Assembly: GCF_014204895.1 (NCBI RefSeq)
Contig: NZ_JACHMF010000001.1
Span: 3,472,001-3,536,000 of the forward strand
Source: Paractinoplanes abujensis
Lineage (GTDB): Bacteria; Actinomycetota; Actinomycetes; Mycobacteriales; Micromonosporaceae
Length of the DNA stretch: 64,000 nt
Direction: 5' to 3'
Shown here: in pieces, positions 1-7,982 of the stretch
Position numbering within the stretch: position 1 is the stretch's first letter
Layout of the letters: every line of letters begins with the position of its first letter
The notes under the pieces: model-generated
Seen by the model: the letters and a program-made list of their open reading frames with translations, nothing else
Told to the model about the DNA's origin: nothing
Database searches by the model: none
Position numbers and translations under genes: made by a program

Positions 1-149
1 ACGAAGACGGCTCCGGGGATGTGGGCCCGCTCGTACTGCTCCCGGCCGTCGGTGGCCCCGAGCGCCCACCGGACGTCGAGCAACGTGACCCCGGTGTCCG
101 AACGCAGAACCGCACTCAGCTCGTCGGCCGAGATCAGGACCTCACTCAT
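1..149 (-). CDS. Rhodanese-family sulfurtransferase (N-terminal part, cut by window edge)
   Basis: The reverse strand from the ATG at 149 reads MSEVLISADEL, then LLDVRW, then EQYERAHIPGA, the typical N-terminal rhodanese pattern (LLDVR strand and the R-x-H-I-P-G-A turn). Rhodanese and thiosulfate or mercaptopyruvate sulfurtransferases move sulfane sulfur between thiols. Only about 49 residues are visible; the active-site cysteine loop lies outside the window. The start overlaps the end of the upstream SDR gene by 8 bp, so the two are probably co-translated. The length and single- or double-domain type cannot be judged. Confidence 0.85.
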   Translation of the reverse strand, partial: MSEVLISADELSAVLRSDTGVTLLDVRWALGATDGREQYERAHIPGAVF

Positions 150-873
150 GGGACTCCTCCTCCAGCGCGACGCCGGTGAGTTCATACAGTGCCGCCAGCA
201 GTTTCTCCTGGAACCCGGGGTCGCCCGCCGCCGGGTGGGGGTCGTGCCGCCGCTGGTGGAACCAGTAGCCGCCGGTGGTGTCGGCCTCGGGGTCGCCGCT
301 GGTGGTGAGCCACTCCTGGGTGAGGTGGCCCAGCCGCAGATCGTCGGGGGCGCCGCGCCCGCCCATCCGGGTCGGCACCCAGCCCGGGTCGACGGCGTTG
401 CTGATCACGTCCGGCCGGCGGCGGGCGACCGCGAGGGCCAGGGCCGTCACGAACAGCTTGCTGTCCGAGTACGAGCCGCCGCGGGTCAGCCGGGCCGGGT
501 CGGGGCGGCCACCGCTGTGCATCCCGCTGGTCAGGTAGACCAGCCGCCGCGGGCGGGCGATCAGCGCCGTCAACACGTACGGGGCCAGGACGTTGACCGG
601 CATGACGTGGGCGCCGTCGAGGACACCGGCGTTGTGGATGACCGCATCGGCCCGCCCCAGCCGGTTGACCTGCTCGGCCAGGTCGCGGGTCTGCCCGAGG
701 TCGGCCAGGTCGCCGGTCACCCCGGCCGCACCCCGGTCGAGCAGATCCCGTACGGCGGTCAGCCGCTCGGCGTTGCGGGCGTGCACGATCACGTCGTGCC
801 CCGCGCCGAGCAGCGTCGCCGCGGTCAACCGGCCCAGACCGTCGGCGGCCCCGGTGACGACGATGCGTGCCAT
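142..873 (-). CDS. Short-chain dehydrogenase/reductase (SDR)
   Basis: This 243-residue protein has the classical SDR layout: the cofactor motif TGAADGLG at residues 7-14, NAG at 81-83, a catalytic serine in YLTSG near 116, and the Y135-x-x-x-K139 pair in YSDSK. It is expected to be a soluble NAD(P)-dependent oxidoreductase; the substrate cannot be read from sequence. The ATG at 873 has a GAGGAG ribosome site about 6 nt upstream. It is 14 bp downstream of the DsbA-fold gene and overlaps the rhodanese gene by 8 bp, forming a three-gene minus-strand operon with a thiol/sulfur theme. Confidence 0.9.
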   Translation of the reverse strand: MARIVVTGAADGLGRLTAATLLGAGHDVIVHARNAERLTAVRDLLDRGAAGVTGDLADLGQTRDLAEQVNRLGRADAVIHNAGVLDGAHVMPVNVLAPYVLTALIARPRRLVYLTSGMHSGGRPDPARLTRGGSYSDSKLFVTALALAVARRRPDVISNAVDPGWVPTRMGGRGAPDDLRLGHLTQEWLTTSGDPEADTTGGYWFHQRRHDPHPAAGDPGFQEKLLAALYELTGVALEEESHE

Positions 874-887
874 GAAGAACTCCTCGG

Positions 888-1604
888 TCAGTGCTGGAGG
901 CGGCGGCTGCCCGCGTGCCAGTCCTCGGTCTTACCCGGTTCGTCACCGGTGACGCCGAACGACGGCAGTTGCGGCTGCTCGCGCAGGCTGCGCTTGAGCT
1001 CGGCGAAGCCGGGGAACCGGGCCAGCCCCACGACGTGGTCCCACAGCACCGCGGCCTGCTCCTCGTCGGGCAGCCGGCTGATCACCGGCCCGAAGAACGC
1101 CACCCCGGCCGGCGGCTCGAAATGCACGATCGGCGTGCCCACGTCGCGGCCGGTCAACCCCAGCGCCTCGTCCGACTCGGCTTGGATCTCGGCGTCGCGC
1201 GCGGTGTCGTCGAGGTGCTCGGCCAGCGCGGCGGGCAGCCCGGCCTCGGTCAACGCGCCGGCGGCCAGGCCGGGAGAGCCCTGCCAGCCGGGCTCGCGGG
1301 TCTCGTCCGGGCCGGTCTGGAAGATCCGGGCGCCGTACGCGGCGTACAGCGGGCCGATCACTTCCCGGCCGTGCTTCTCCCGCACGGCGGAGGCCACCCG
1401 CAGCAGGCGCAGACCCGCGGTGTGCTGGGCCTCGTACTCGGGCGGGAAGTGGCTGTCGTAGTCGAGGTGCGCGTTGATCTGCCGCAACGAGATGAACCGC
1501 CAGTCGACGGTGTAGTCCCGCTGGGCCTGCACGATCCGGATCCACTTGCTGGTCATCCAGGCGAACGGGCAGATCGGGTCGAAGTAGAAGTTGATGTCAG
1601 CCAT
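888..1604 (-). CDS. DsbA-fold oxidoreductase, Rv2466c-like (mycothiol-dependent nitroreductase family)
   Basis: The 238-residue product resembles mycobacterial Rv2466c: an N-terminal thioredoxin-like strand followed by FDPICPFAW, and a C-terminal half with VGTPIVHF, GVAFFGPVISR and FPGFAELKR. The family reduces disulfides and some nitro compounds using mycothiol, an actinobacterial thiol. The usual CPWC active site is here C12-P-F-A15, so the second cysteine is replaced by alanine, leaving a monothiol site. The ATG at 1604 is preferred over an in-frame GTG/ATG 15 nt upstream because a GAGAGGG ribosome site sits correctly spaced from it. It is the first gene of an operon with the SDR and rhodanese. 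Confidence 0.85.
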   Translation of the reverse strand: MADINFYFDPICPFAWMTSKWIRIVQAQRDYTVDWRFISLRQINAHLDYDSHFPPEYEAQHTAGLRLLRVASAVREKHGREVIGPLYAAYGARIFQTGPDETREPGWQGSPGLAAGALTEAGLPAALAEHLDDTARDAEIQAESDEALGLTGRDVGTPIVHFEPPAGVAFFGPVISRLPDEEQAAVLWDHVVGLARFPGFAELKRSLREQPQLPSFGVTGDEPGKTEDWHAGSRRLQH

Positions 1605-1719
1605 GGCCCACCCTCTCACGGGAACTCGGCGAAAAAAGTCTTGCCGGCGTGCAGCGGCCGCGGCCGTTCACCGCGTTGTCGGAGGAGAGTCCCCCCGCTC
1701 GTCCTCGAGGAGTGCACGC

Positions 1720-2577
1720 ATGACGTCGAAGAAACGCAGTCGTATCAAGGCCGTGGTCGTGGCGGCCGCCGCCCTGGCCGTGGTGGCCGCGGGGCTCGGG
1801 GTCGCGCACGCGGCGACCCGGCCCGCGCCGGTCACGCCCCAGGCCGCCACCTGGGCGCCGCCGCCGGCCAACGCGGGCTTCGACTATCAGATCGGGAGCC
1901 CGTATCAGCCGCCCGCGGGGGTCAAGGTGGTCAGCCGCGACTACACCGCCGCCGTCGCGGCCGGGCTCTACAACATCTGCTACGTCAACGCCTTCCAGAC
2001 GCAGGCCGACGCCGCGGCCAAGCGGTGGTGGGAGACCAACCACCCGAGCGTGCTGCTGCGCGACAGCAAGGGCAAGCCCGTCGTGGACCCCGACTGGAAC
2101 GAATACCTGCTGGACTTCTCGACGGCGGCCAAACGGGCCGAACTGACCCAGGTGGTCGGCGGCTGGATCAGCACCTGCGCGAGCAAGGGCTTCCAGGGTG
2201 TGGAGCCCGACAACCTGGACTCGTACAGCCGTTCCGGGGGCCGGCTCAAGAAGGCCGACGCGCTCGCCTACGCCGCCTCGCTGGCCGCCTACGCGCACGG
2301 GAAGAAGCTGGCGATCGGCCAGAAGAACACGGCCGACCTGAGCGCGGCCGAGTCCCGTACGGCCGGGTTCGACTTCGCTGTGGCCGAGGAGTGCGGCGAG
2401 TGGGACGAATGTGACGCCTACACCTCGACGTACGGCAACAATGTGGTGGTGATCGAATACACCGCGAACGGGTTCGGCAAGGCCTGCAAACAGTTCGGCA
2501 GCCGCCTCTCGATCGTGCTGCGCGACGTCGACGTCACCGCTCCCGGCTCGGGCACGTACAAGTTCAAGACCTGTTGA
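1720..2577 (+). CDS. Secreted GH114 endo-alpha-1,4-polygalactosaminidase-like protein
   Basis: The 285-residue protein starts with a twin-basic signal peptide (KKRSRIK, then an Ala/Val-rich core ending near AHAA). The mature part matches the GH114 (DUF297) TIM-barrel family: ICYVNAF, a Trp/Asp stretch at DPDWNEYLLDF, GFQGVEPDNLDSY, and VAEECGEWDEC. Acidic residues in EPDNLD and AEECGE are the likely catalytic or binding positions. The family cleaves alpha-1,4-linked galactosamine polymers outside the cell. The ATG at 1720 has GAGGAG 8 nt upstream. Its stop overlaps the TTG start of the sigma-factor gene. The amino-sugar catabolic operon starts about 4 kb away, which supports the substrate guess. 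Confidence 0.8.
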   Translation: MTSKKRSRIKAVVVAAAALAVVAAGLGVAHAATRPAPVTPQAATWAPPPANAGFDYQIGSPYQPPAGVKVVSRDYTAAVAAGLYNICYVNAFQTQADAAAKRWWETNHPSVLLRDSKGKPVVDPDWNEYLLDFSTAAKRAELTQVVGGWISTCASKGFQGVEPDNLDSYSRSGGRLKKADALAYAASLAAYAHGKKLAIGQKNTADLSAAESRTAGFDFAVAEECGEWDECDAYTSTYGNNVVVIEYTANGFGKACKQFGSRLSIVLRDVDVTAPGSGTYKFKTC

Positions 2578-3077
2578 GCGAGCCGGACAGCTTCGACGAG
2601 TTCGTGCAGACCCGCGGCTGGGCGCTGCTGCGATTCGCGTACGTGCTGTCCGGCGACTCGCACCTCGCCGAGGACCTCGTGCAGGAGGTCCTGGCGCGGA
2701 TGCACCGGCGCTGGGCCAAGGTCGCCGCGTTGCACAGCGCGGAGGCGTACGTGCGCAAGGCGATCCTGCGGGAGTTCCTGTCCTGGCGGCGGCGCCGCGC
2801 GTCCCGCGAGGCAGTGCTGGCCGAGCTGCCCGAGACCGCCGTCGCCGCCGATCCGCAGCATCACGTGCTGGTCCGCGACCAGATGTGGCAGCTGCTGGCC
2901 GGTCTGCCGCGGGCGCAGCGGGCCGTGCTCGTGCTGCGCTTCTACTGCGATCTGCCCGACGCCGAGATCGCCGCCCTGCTCGACTGCGGCGAGTCCACCG
3001 TACGGTCGCAGGCTTCCCGCGCCCTGGCCAAGATGCGCACCGTGATGACCGAGAAGGGGCTGGTCGGCGATGGATGA
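2574..3077 (+). CDS. SigE-family (ECF) RNA polymerase sigma factor
   Basis: At 167 residues this has the two-domain ECF layout: region 2 near residues 10-75 (LLRFAYVLSGDSHLAEDLVQ) and region 4 near 105-160 (LRFYCDLPDAEIAALL followed by STVRSQASRAL, a helix-turn-helix). It belongs to the actinobacterial SigE-like ECF group, which usually pairs with a co-encoded membrane protein. The TTG start at 2574 overlaps the TGA of the GH114 gene, so translation is likely coupled. It overlaps the following membrane-protein gene by 8 bp. The regulated genes are not apparent; the GH114 gene is the obvious candidate. Confidence 0.9.
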   Translation: MSEPDSFDEFVQTRGWALLRFAYVLSGDSHLAEDLVQEVLARMHRRWAKVAALHSAEAYVRKAILREFLSWRRRRASREAVLAELPETAVAADPQHHVLVRDQMWQLLAGLPRAQRAVLVLRFYCDLPDAEIAALLDCGESTVRSQASRALAKMRTVMTEKGLVGDG

Positions 3078-3984
3078 CCTGGAGCAGCGGCTGGCCCGCA
3101 GCATGCACGGCGCGGCCGCCGGCGCCCCACCCGACGCGCAGCTGCTGAGCAAGGTGCATCAGCGGTCCGGCCGCTATCGCCGGCGCCGCCTCGCCGTGCA
3201 GGTGTCCGCGCTGGCCGCCGTTCTCGCCGTCGGCGTGCCCGCGGTGGCGGTGCTGCTCGACCGCCCCGGCCCGAGCGTGCCGCTTCCCGCCGCCACCGGT
3301 GTCACGCCGTCGCTGACGCTGGTTCCCGGCTTCCAGAACCCCGTTTTCCCGTACGCGCTCCCGCCCACCGACGGCATGCGGGCGCCCGTGGCCACGCTGC
3401 GCTCCGGCACGCTCAGCGCCTTTTTCGAGGCCACCGACCTGCGCGACCATGCCGACACCACCGTCACCGTCACCGGCGCGAAACCGTCGTTCACCGACGG
3501 GACCACGGTCACGGTCCGCGGCCGTACGGGCTGGTTGCGCACCATCGCCGCCGAGCCGGCCCGGCAGTACGTCCTGTACTGGCCGGAGCGGGCGGGACAG
3601 TGGCTGCAGCTGGCCACCGACGACACCTACACGCCGGCCCAGGTGATCGCCCTGGCCGAGTCGCTGACGAGCGGGGCGATCGCCGTGCTGCCGCCGTTCC
3701 GCCTCGACTGGTCGCCCGCGGGCCTGACCCCCGACACCGTCACCGAATCCACCATGAGCTTCGGCGACGGTGCGTTCAGTGTGGTGCTGCGCAAGGAGTA
3801 TCCGCTGCCCGCGGACGGCCGACGGCTCACCCGCGACGCCGACGGGGCCCGGCTCGAGGTCGCCGTCGCCGACTGGGACGCCGTCCTCGACATCACCGCC
3901 GGCTCAGCGCTGACGGTCTCCGACGCCGACCTGCTGCGCTTCGCCGCGGGCGTCCACATCCTCAACCGCTCCAACCCGCGCTGA
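3070..3984 (+). CDS. Membrane-anchored protein, probable anti-sigma partner
   Basis: This 304-residue protein has a short cytoplasmic N-terminus of about 40 residues, a basic patch (RYRRRR) and one transmembrane helix at about residues 45-65 (LAAVLAVGVPAVAVLL). The large extracytoplasmic domain has no catalytic motif I recognise. The single-pass layout and the 8-bp overlap with the sigma-factor gene fit an anti-sigma factor or sensor, though no ZAS-type Cys/His motif is visible. Its last 80 bp overlap the convergent acyltransferase ORF. Function is inferred from context. Confidence 0.75.
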   Translation: MDDLEQRLARSMHGAAAGAPPDAQLLSKVHQRSGRYRRRRLAVQVSALAAVLAVGVPAVAVLLDRPGPSVPLPAATGVTPSLTLVPGFQNPVFPYALPPTDGMRAPVATLRSGTLSAFFEATDLRDHADTTVTVTGAKPSFTDGTTVTVRGRTGWLRTIAAEPARQYVLYWPERAGQWLQLATDDTYTPAQVIALAESLTSGAIAVLPPFRLDWSPAGLTPDTVTESTMSFGDGAFSVVLRKEYPLPADGRRLTRDADGARLEVAVADWDAVLDITAGSALTVSDADLLRFAAGVHILNRSNPR

Positions 3985-5061
3985 AGCCGGCCCGCTCTCC
4001 CCGCGGCGCACCAGCGTCCACAGCCCGGCCAGCACGAGTGCGAACAACGGCAGCCACACCAGCCGGTGCAGCGGCCACGCCCCGACCGGCGCGTCGTGCA
4101 GGCCGGGCAGCGGGCCCGCGAGCAACCCACCCGCGGTCACCAGCAGCAGCGCGCTCTGGTGCCAGCAGAACAACGTCATCGCGGCCAGGTTGAGCAGCAC
4201 CACCGGCGCCCATACGGCAGGCCTGCGCAGCCGGCCCGCCAGCCACGGGCGCAGCAGCAGGAACATCCCGATCTGGGTTGCGGCCAGGGCGAGCGCGAAC
4301 AACGTGGGCGGGTTCAGGTTGGACCGGCCGTCCCCGGGCACACCGACCGCGCCGGCCGGGTAGCCGAGCCCGAGCACCAGCACCGCCCCGGCGACGGCCC
4401 CGGCCGGCCCCAGGATCGCGCCGGCCCTTCGCGGCAGGCGCCCCTCGGCCAGCGCGATCCCCAGCAGGTAGGGCACCGCCCAGCCGGCGGGGGCGACCAG
4501 GCCGTTCCACCGCTGGACGTCGCTGACGGCCACGAGTGCCACCAACGGCAGCGCCGCCCACAACCCGTACCGGAAGAGGGCTTCGCGCAGCAGCGGAGTG
4601 AGCGCGGTCAGCACGACGAAGACCAGCAGGAACCACATCGGATGCGTGATCAGCGACTGCACCAGCCGGCGCGTGCTGCCGGGCACCGCGGTCAGGCGCA
4701 GCACCAGCATCACGGGCACCCACACCGCGAAGAGCACCGCCACCGGACGGGCCAGCCGGGTCAGCCGCGCGGTCAGCCAGGGCCGGTACGCCTTGCCGCC
4801 GAGGCTGCGCGCGGCCGAGTAGCCACCGGCGAAGAAGAACAGGCCGAGCGTCTGCAGCACCCACGTCGCCGGGACCAGCGCGGGGTGGCCGGACAGCGGG
4901 CTCGCGCCGTGCCAGGCCGCGGGTCGCTGCGGGTCGCTGACCACTGCCGACACCAGCCAGTGCCCGAGGATCACACCCACGATGGCCACCGCGCGCAAGG
5001 CGTCGATCGTACGGTCGCGGTGCTCGGGCGTGGCCGCCGCGATCCGGGTCGTCCAGCTCAC
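3904..5061 (-). CDS. Membrane acyltransferase (acyltransferase-3 family)
   Basis: The 385-residue polytopic protein has about ten hydrophobic helices. It opens with RDRTIDALRAVAIVGVILGHW, the typical first helix of acyltransferase-3 proteins (R-x-x-x-x-D-x-L-R-A and a helix-end His that is probably catalytic). These enzymes transfer acyl groups to sugars or peptidoglycan at the membrane. The GTG start at 5061 has GGAGGGAG upstream. The C-terminal 25-30 residues run across the end of the convergent membrane-protein gene and are low-complexity, so the true end may carry little function. The acceptor substrate is unknown. Confidence 0.85.
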   Translation of the reverse strand: MSWTTRIAAATPEHRDRTIDALRAVAIVGVILGHWLVSAVVSDPQRPAAWHGASPLSGHPALVPATWVLQTLGLFFFAGGYSAARSLGGKAYRPWLTARLTRLARPVAVLFAVWVPVMLVLRLTAVPGSTRRLVQSLITHPMWFLLVFVVLTALTPLLREALFRYGLWAALPLVALVAVSDVQRWNGLVAPAGWAVPYLLGIALAEGRLPRRAGAILGPAGAVAGAVLVLGLGYPAGAVGVPGDGRSNLNPPTLFALALAATQIGMFLLLRPWLAGRLRRPAVWAPVVLLNLAAMTLFCWHQSALLLVTAGGLLAGPLPGLHDAPVGAWPLHRLVWLPLFALVLAGLWTLVRRGESGPASARVGAVEDVDARGEAQQVGVGDRQR

Positions 5062-5113
5062 ACCGCTCCCTCCGCACTCCGGACACCGATCGTGACCGGG
5101 CCCGTCAAGGGGG

Positions 5114-5905
5114 TCAGTCGGTGATGGAGGCGCGGAACGTGTAGCGGTCGCCGCGGTAGGCCTGGACGGTCAGCTCGATCGGGACGCCCTCCTGATTGAA
5201 GGTGAGCTGGGTGGCCGACAGGATCGGCACCGGGCCGGTGATCTCGAGCTGCTCGCGTTCCTCGTCGGTGGCGTTGCGGGCCTCGACCGAGTAGTCGGCG
5301 TAGTGCGGCTGCTGGCGCGGGGAGGCCGCCCGCAGCACCTCGTAGAGGGAGCGCCGGCCGAAGTCGGTGGTGGCCAGTTCGGGGGCCACGGCCAGCGGCA
5401 GGCGGTTGTGCTCGACCGCGATGACCAGGTCGTTGAGGTAGCGCAGGCGGCGCATCTCGAACAGGTCGGCCCCGGCCACCGTGCGCAGCAGCTCGGCCTC
5501 GCGGCTGGTGGCGGCTCGCACGTGGCTGACCAGCACCTGGTTGCGGGTGGTCAGGCCGCGCTGGGCGGCCAGGTCGGCGAACCCCATCACCCGGCCCGCG
5601 GTGCCCGCGCCGCGCCGCTGGGGGGCGGCGGCCACGGCCCAGCCCCGGGCCGGCAGCGACACCAGCACGCCGCGTTCGCGCAGTTCGCCCAGCGCGGCCC
5701 GGATCGTCACGCGCGAGACCGCGTACCGCTCGGCCAGCTGCCGCTCGGAGGGCAGCCGCGCGCCGTCGGCGCCGTCCGCGGCCCGCAGGTCGTCGTAGAG
5801 GCGCTCGGCGAGCCGCAGGTAAAGCGGCTGGGCGTCCGGGCCGATCAAGGGGCTGGTCTGCACCGCCCCGACGGTACCAGGCCGCCCAGTCGAAACCGTT
5901 GACAT
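5114..5905 (-). CDS. GntR/HutC-family transcriptional regulator (UTRA domain)
   Basis: An N-terminal winged helix-turn-helix lies at about residues 25-95 (LPSERQLAERYAVSRVTIRAAL), followed by a UTRA ligand-binding domain (FEMRRLRYLNDLVIAVEHNRLP and a C-terminal VPIELTVQAYRGDRYTF). HutC-type regulators with this layout control amino-sugar genes (DasR, NagR, AgaR-like) and usually bind a sugar phosphate. It is divergent from the AgaS-like operon, so it is the likely repressor. The ATG at 5905 lies inside a 9-bp direct repeat that looks like its operator; an in-frame GTG at 5863, still upstream of the HTH, is a credible alternative start. Confidence 0.9.
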   Translation of the reverse strand: MSTVSTGRPGTVGAVQTSPLIGPDAQPLYLRLAERLYDDLRAADGADGARLPSERQLAERYAVSRVTIRAALGELRERGVLVSLPARGWAVAAAPQRRGAGTAGRVMGFADLAAQRGLTTRNQVLVSHVRAATSREAELLRTVAGADLFEMRRLRYLNDLVIAVEHNRLPLAVAPELATTDFGRRSLYEVLRAASPRQQPHYADYSVEARNATDEEREQLEITGPVPILSATQLTFNQEGVPIELTVQAYRGDRYTFRASITD

Positions 5906-5922
5906 ACCAGTTGCATACCAGT
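5903..5922. promoter_or_regulatory. Candidate GntR operator: direct repeat CATACCAGT x2
   Basis: The nonamer CATACCAGT occurs at 5903-5911 and again at 5914-5922, 11 bp apart, about one helical turn. It lies in the 60-bp space between the divergent GntR and AgaS-like starts, where autoregulation and operon repression would both act. DasR-type regulators recognise related ACTGGT/ACCAGT half-sites, normally as inverted repeats, so the direct orientation is unusual. Confidence 0.5.
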
Positions 5923-5964
5923 AGCTTTCCGGAACCAGACCAGGTTGGCAAGGCGAGGAGCGCG

Positions 5965-7062
5965 ATGAGCAGCAGCGACACCCGGGCCGAGATCGAGCAG
6001 CAGCCCGACGTCTGGCGCGCCACCCGGCGCGTCGTGGACGCCGCCCGGGCCGGCGTGGACCGCCTGCTGGGCGCGGCTCTGCCCGAGCACGAACGCACCC
6101 GGATCGTGCTGACCGGCGCCGGCACCTCGGCCTACGCCGGCGAGGTGCTCGCCCCGGAGCTGGCCCGCGTGCTGAAACGGCCGGTCGAGGCGATCGCCAC
6201 CACCGACATCGTCACCGATCCGCAGGCGGTCACCGCGGGCGACCGGCCGGTGCTGCTGGTGTCGTTCGCCCGCAGCGGCAACAGCCCGGAGTCGGTCGCG
6301 GCGGCCGAGCTGATCGACCAGCTCGCCCCGGCCGCCCACCATCTGGTGATCACCTGCGACGGCAGCGGGCGCCTGGCCCGCACCTTCCAGGGCGCGGCCA
6401 ACGCCGCCGTGGTGACCCTGCCCGCCGCGACCAACGACCGCGGCTTCGCCATGACGTCCTCGTTCACGTCGATGGTGCTCGCCGCGTGGCTGTGCCTGGC
6501 CGGTGAGGCCGACGTCGACGCGCTGGCCGCGGCGGCCGGCACGGTGCTGGCCCACGCGGGCGAGATCGAGCGGACGGTCACGGCGCTGCGCCCGGACCGC
6601 ATCGTCTACCTAGGCTCGGGCAGCCTCAAAGGATTGGCCCGCGAGGCCGCGCTCAAGACGCTCGAACTCACCGCGGGCACGACGGTGGCGCTGGGCGAGT
6701 CCTCGCTGGGCTTCCGGCACGGTCCCAAGGCCGCGCTGACCCCCGGCACGCTCGCGGTCGTCTTCGTCTCCGGCGACGACTACCGCCGCGCGTACGACCT
6801 CGACCTGGCCCGCGAACTGACCGCCGAGCTCGGCCCCGGCCGGGTCGTGCTGGTCGACGCGGGCGGCACCTGGCCCGTCCCGCGCGAACCCGGGCTGCCC
6901 GACGCGCTGTGGGCCCTGCCCGCGGTCATCACCGCCCAGCTGACCGCGCTGACCTGCTCGCTGGCGGCCGGGCTGACCCCGGACAACCCGTTCCCCGGCG
7001 GCGAGGTCAACCGGGTCGTGCAGGGCGTGGTCATCCACCCGTACGGCGAAAGGCGGTCCTGA
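5965..7062 (+). CDS. agaS: SIS-domain sugar-phosphate isomerase/deaminase, AgaS-like
   Basis: The 365-residue protein has tandem SIS domains: the first with LTGAGTSAYAGEV near residues 50-60 and SFARSGNSPES near 95-105, the second with YLGSGSLKGLAREAALKTLELT. AgaS-type proteins deaminate and isomerise galactosamine-6-phosphate to tagatose-6-phosphate; GlmS-type isomerases share the fold but carry a glutaminase domain, absent here. The ATG at 5965 is chosen over an upstream in-frame start because GGCGAGGAG precedes it at good spacing. First gene of a five-gene operon whose kinase and aldolase support the tagatose route. The paralogous glucosamine role cannot be excluded. Confidence 0.8.
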   Translation: MSSSDTRAEIEQQPDVWRATRRVVDAARAGVDRLLGAALPEHERTRIVLTGAGTSAYAGEVLAPELARVLKRPVEAIATTDIVTDPQAVTAGDRPVLLVSFARSGNSPESVAAAELIDQLAPAAHHLVITCDGSGRLARTFQGAANAAVVTLPAATNDRGFAMTSSFTSMVLAAWLCLAGEADVDALAAAAGTVLAHAGEIERTVTALRPDRIVYLGSGSLKGLAREAALKTLELTAGTTVALGESSLGFRHGPKAALTPGTLAVVFVSGDDYRRAYDLDLARELTAELGPGRVVLVDAGGTWPVPREPGLPDALWALPAVITAQLTALTCSLAAGLTPDNPFPGGEVNRVVQGVVIHPYGERRS

Positions 7063-7982
7063 TGTTTCTCGGAGTGGACGGCGGCGGCACCAAGACCGCG
7101 TTCTGTCTCATCGACGACGACGGCGCGATCGTGGCCTCGGCCCGCACGGCCAGCATCTACTACCTGATGAGCGGCATCGACATCGTCGAACCCGTGCTCG
7201 CCCGGGGCGTGGCCGAGGTGTGCGCGAGCGCCCGCATCGAGCCCGCTGACATCACGTACTCCTTCTTCGGGATCCCCTGCTACGGCGAGGTCCTGGCCGA
7301 CGTGCCGAAACTCGACGCCCTCCCGCAGGCGGTGCTCGGGACCGACCGGTACCGCTGCGGCAACGACATGATCTGCGGCTGGGCCGGCTCACTGGGCGCC
7401 GCCGACGGCATCAACGTGGTGGCCGGCACGGGTTCCATCGCGTACGGCGAGAACGGTGACCGCAAGTCGCGGGCGGGCGGCTGGGGCGAGATCTTCGGCG
7501 ACGAGGGCTCGGCCCATTGGGTCGCGATCCGCGGGCTCAACGCCTTCAGCAAGATGGGCGACGGACGGCTGCCGCGCGGCCCGCTGGCCGACGTTCTGCG
7601 GGCCCGGCTCGACCTCACCGACGACCTCGAGATCGTCGACGTCGTGCTCAACCGCTGGCAGGGCGACCGGGCCAAGATCGCCGCCCTGAGCACCGCGGTC
7701 AGTGAAGCCGCCGACGCCGGCGACACCGCGAGCGCGGACATCCTGCGCGAGGCCGGCCGCGAGCTCGCCGCGATGGTCCACGCCGAGGCCCGCGTCCTCG
7801 GATTCGATTCTCCGCCGCCGATCCCGGTCTCCTGGTCCGGCGGCATGTTCACCAGCCCGCTGCTGCTCGACTCGTTCCGCCAGTCCCTCGACGGGCGCTA
7901 CGACCTGCGCGAACCACTCTTCCCCCCGGACCACGGCGCGGCCCTGTACGCCGCCCGTCTCGCGAACGGACCACGCCCATGA
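7062..7982 (+). CDS. BadF/BadG-family sugar kinase (N-acetylhexosamine kinase-like)
   Basis: This 306-residue ASKHA-fold kinase has the phosphate-1 loop GVDGGGTKTAF at its N-terminus, a second phosphate loop NVVAGTGSIAYG, and the GWGEIFGDEGSAHWVA segment typical of N-acetylglucosamine kinases of the BadF family. It probably phosphorylates an amino sugar taken up by the neighbouring permease. The ATG at 7062 overlaps the TGA of the AgaS-like gene (TGATG), and its own stop overlaps the next start by 4 bp. GalNAc or galactosamine is favoured as substrate by the operon, not by any residue I can see. Confidence 0.85.
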   Translation: MFLGVDGGGTKTAFCLIDDDGAIVASARTASIYYLMSGIDIVEPVLARGVAEVCASARIEPADITYSFFGIPCYGEVLADVPKLDALPQAVLGTDRYRCGNDMICGWAGSLGAADGINVVAGTGSIAYGENGDRKSRAGGWGEIFGDEGSAHWVAIRGLNAFSKMGDGRLPRGPLADVLRARLDLTDDLEIVDVVLNRWQGDRAKIAALSTAVSEAADAGDTASADILREAGRELAAMVHAEARVLGFDSPPPIPVSWSGGMFTSPLLLDSFRQSLDGRYDLREPLFPPDHGAALYAARLANGPRP

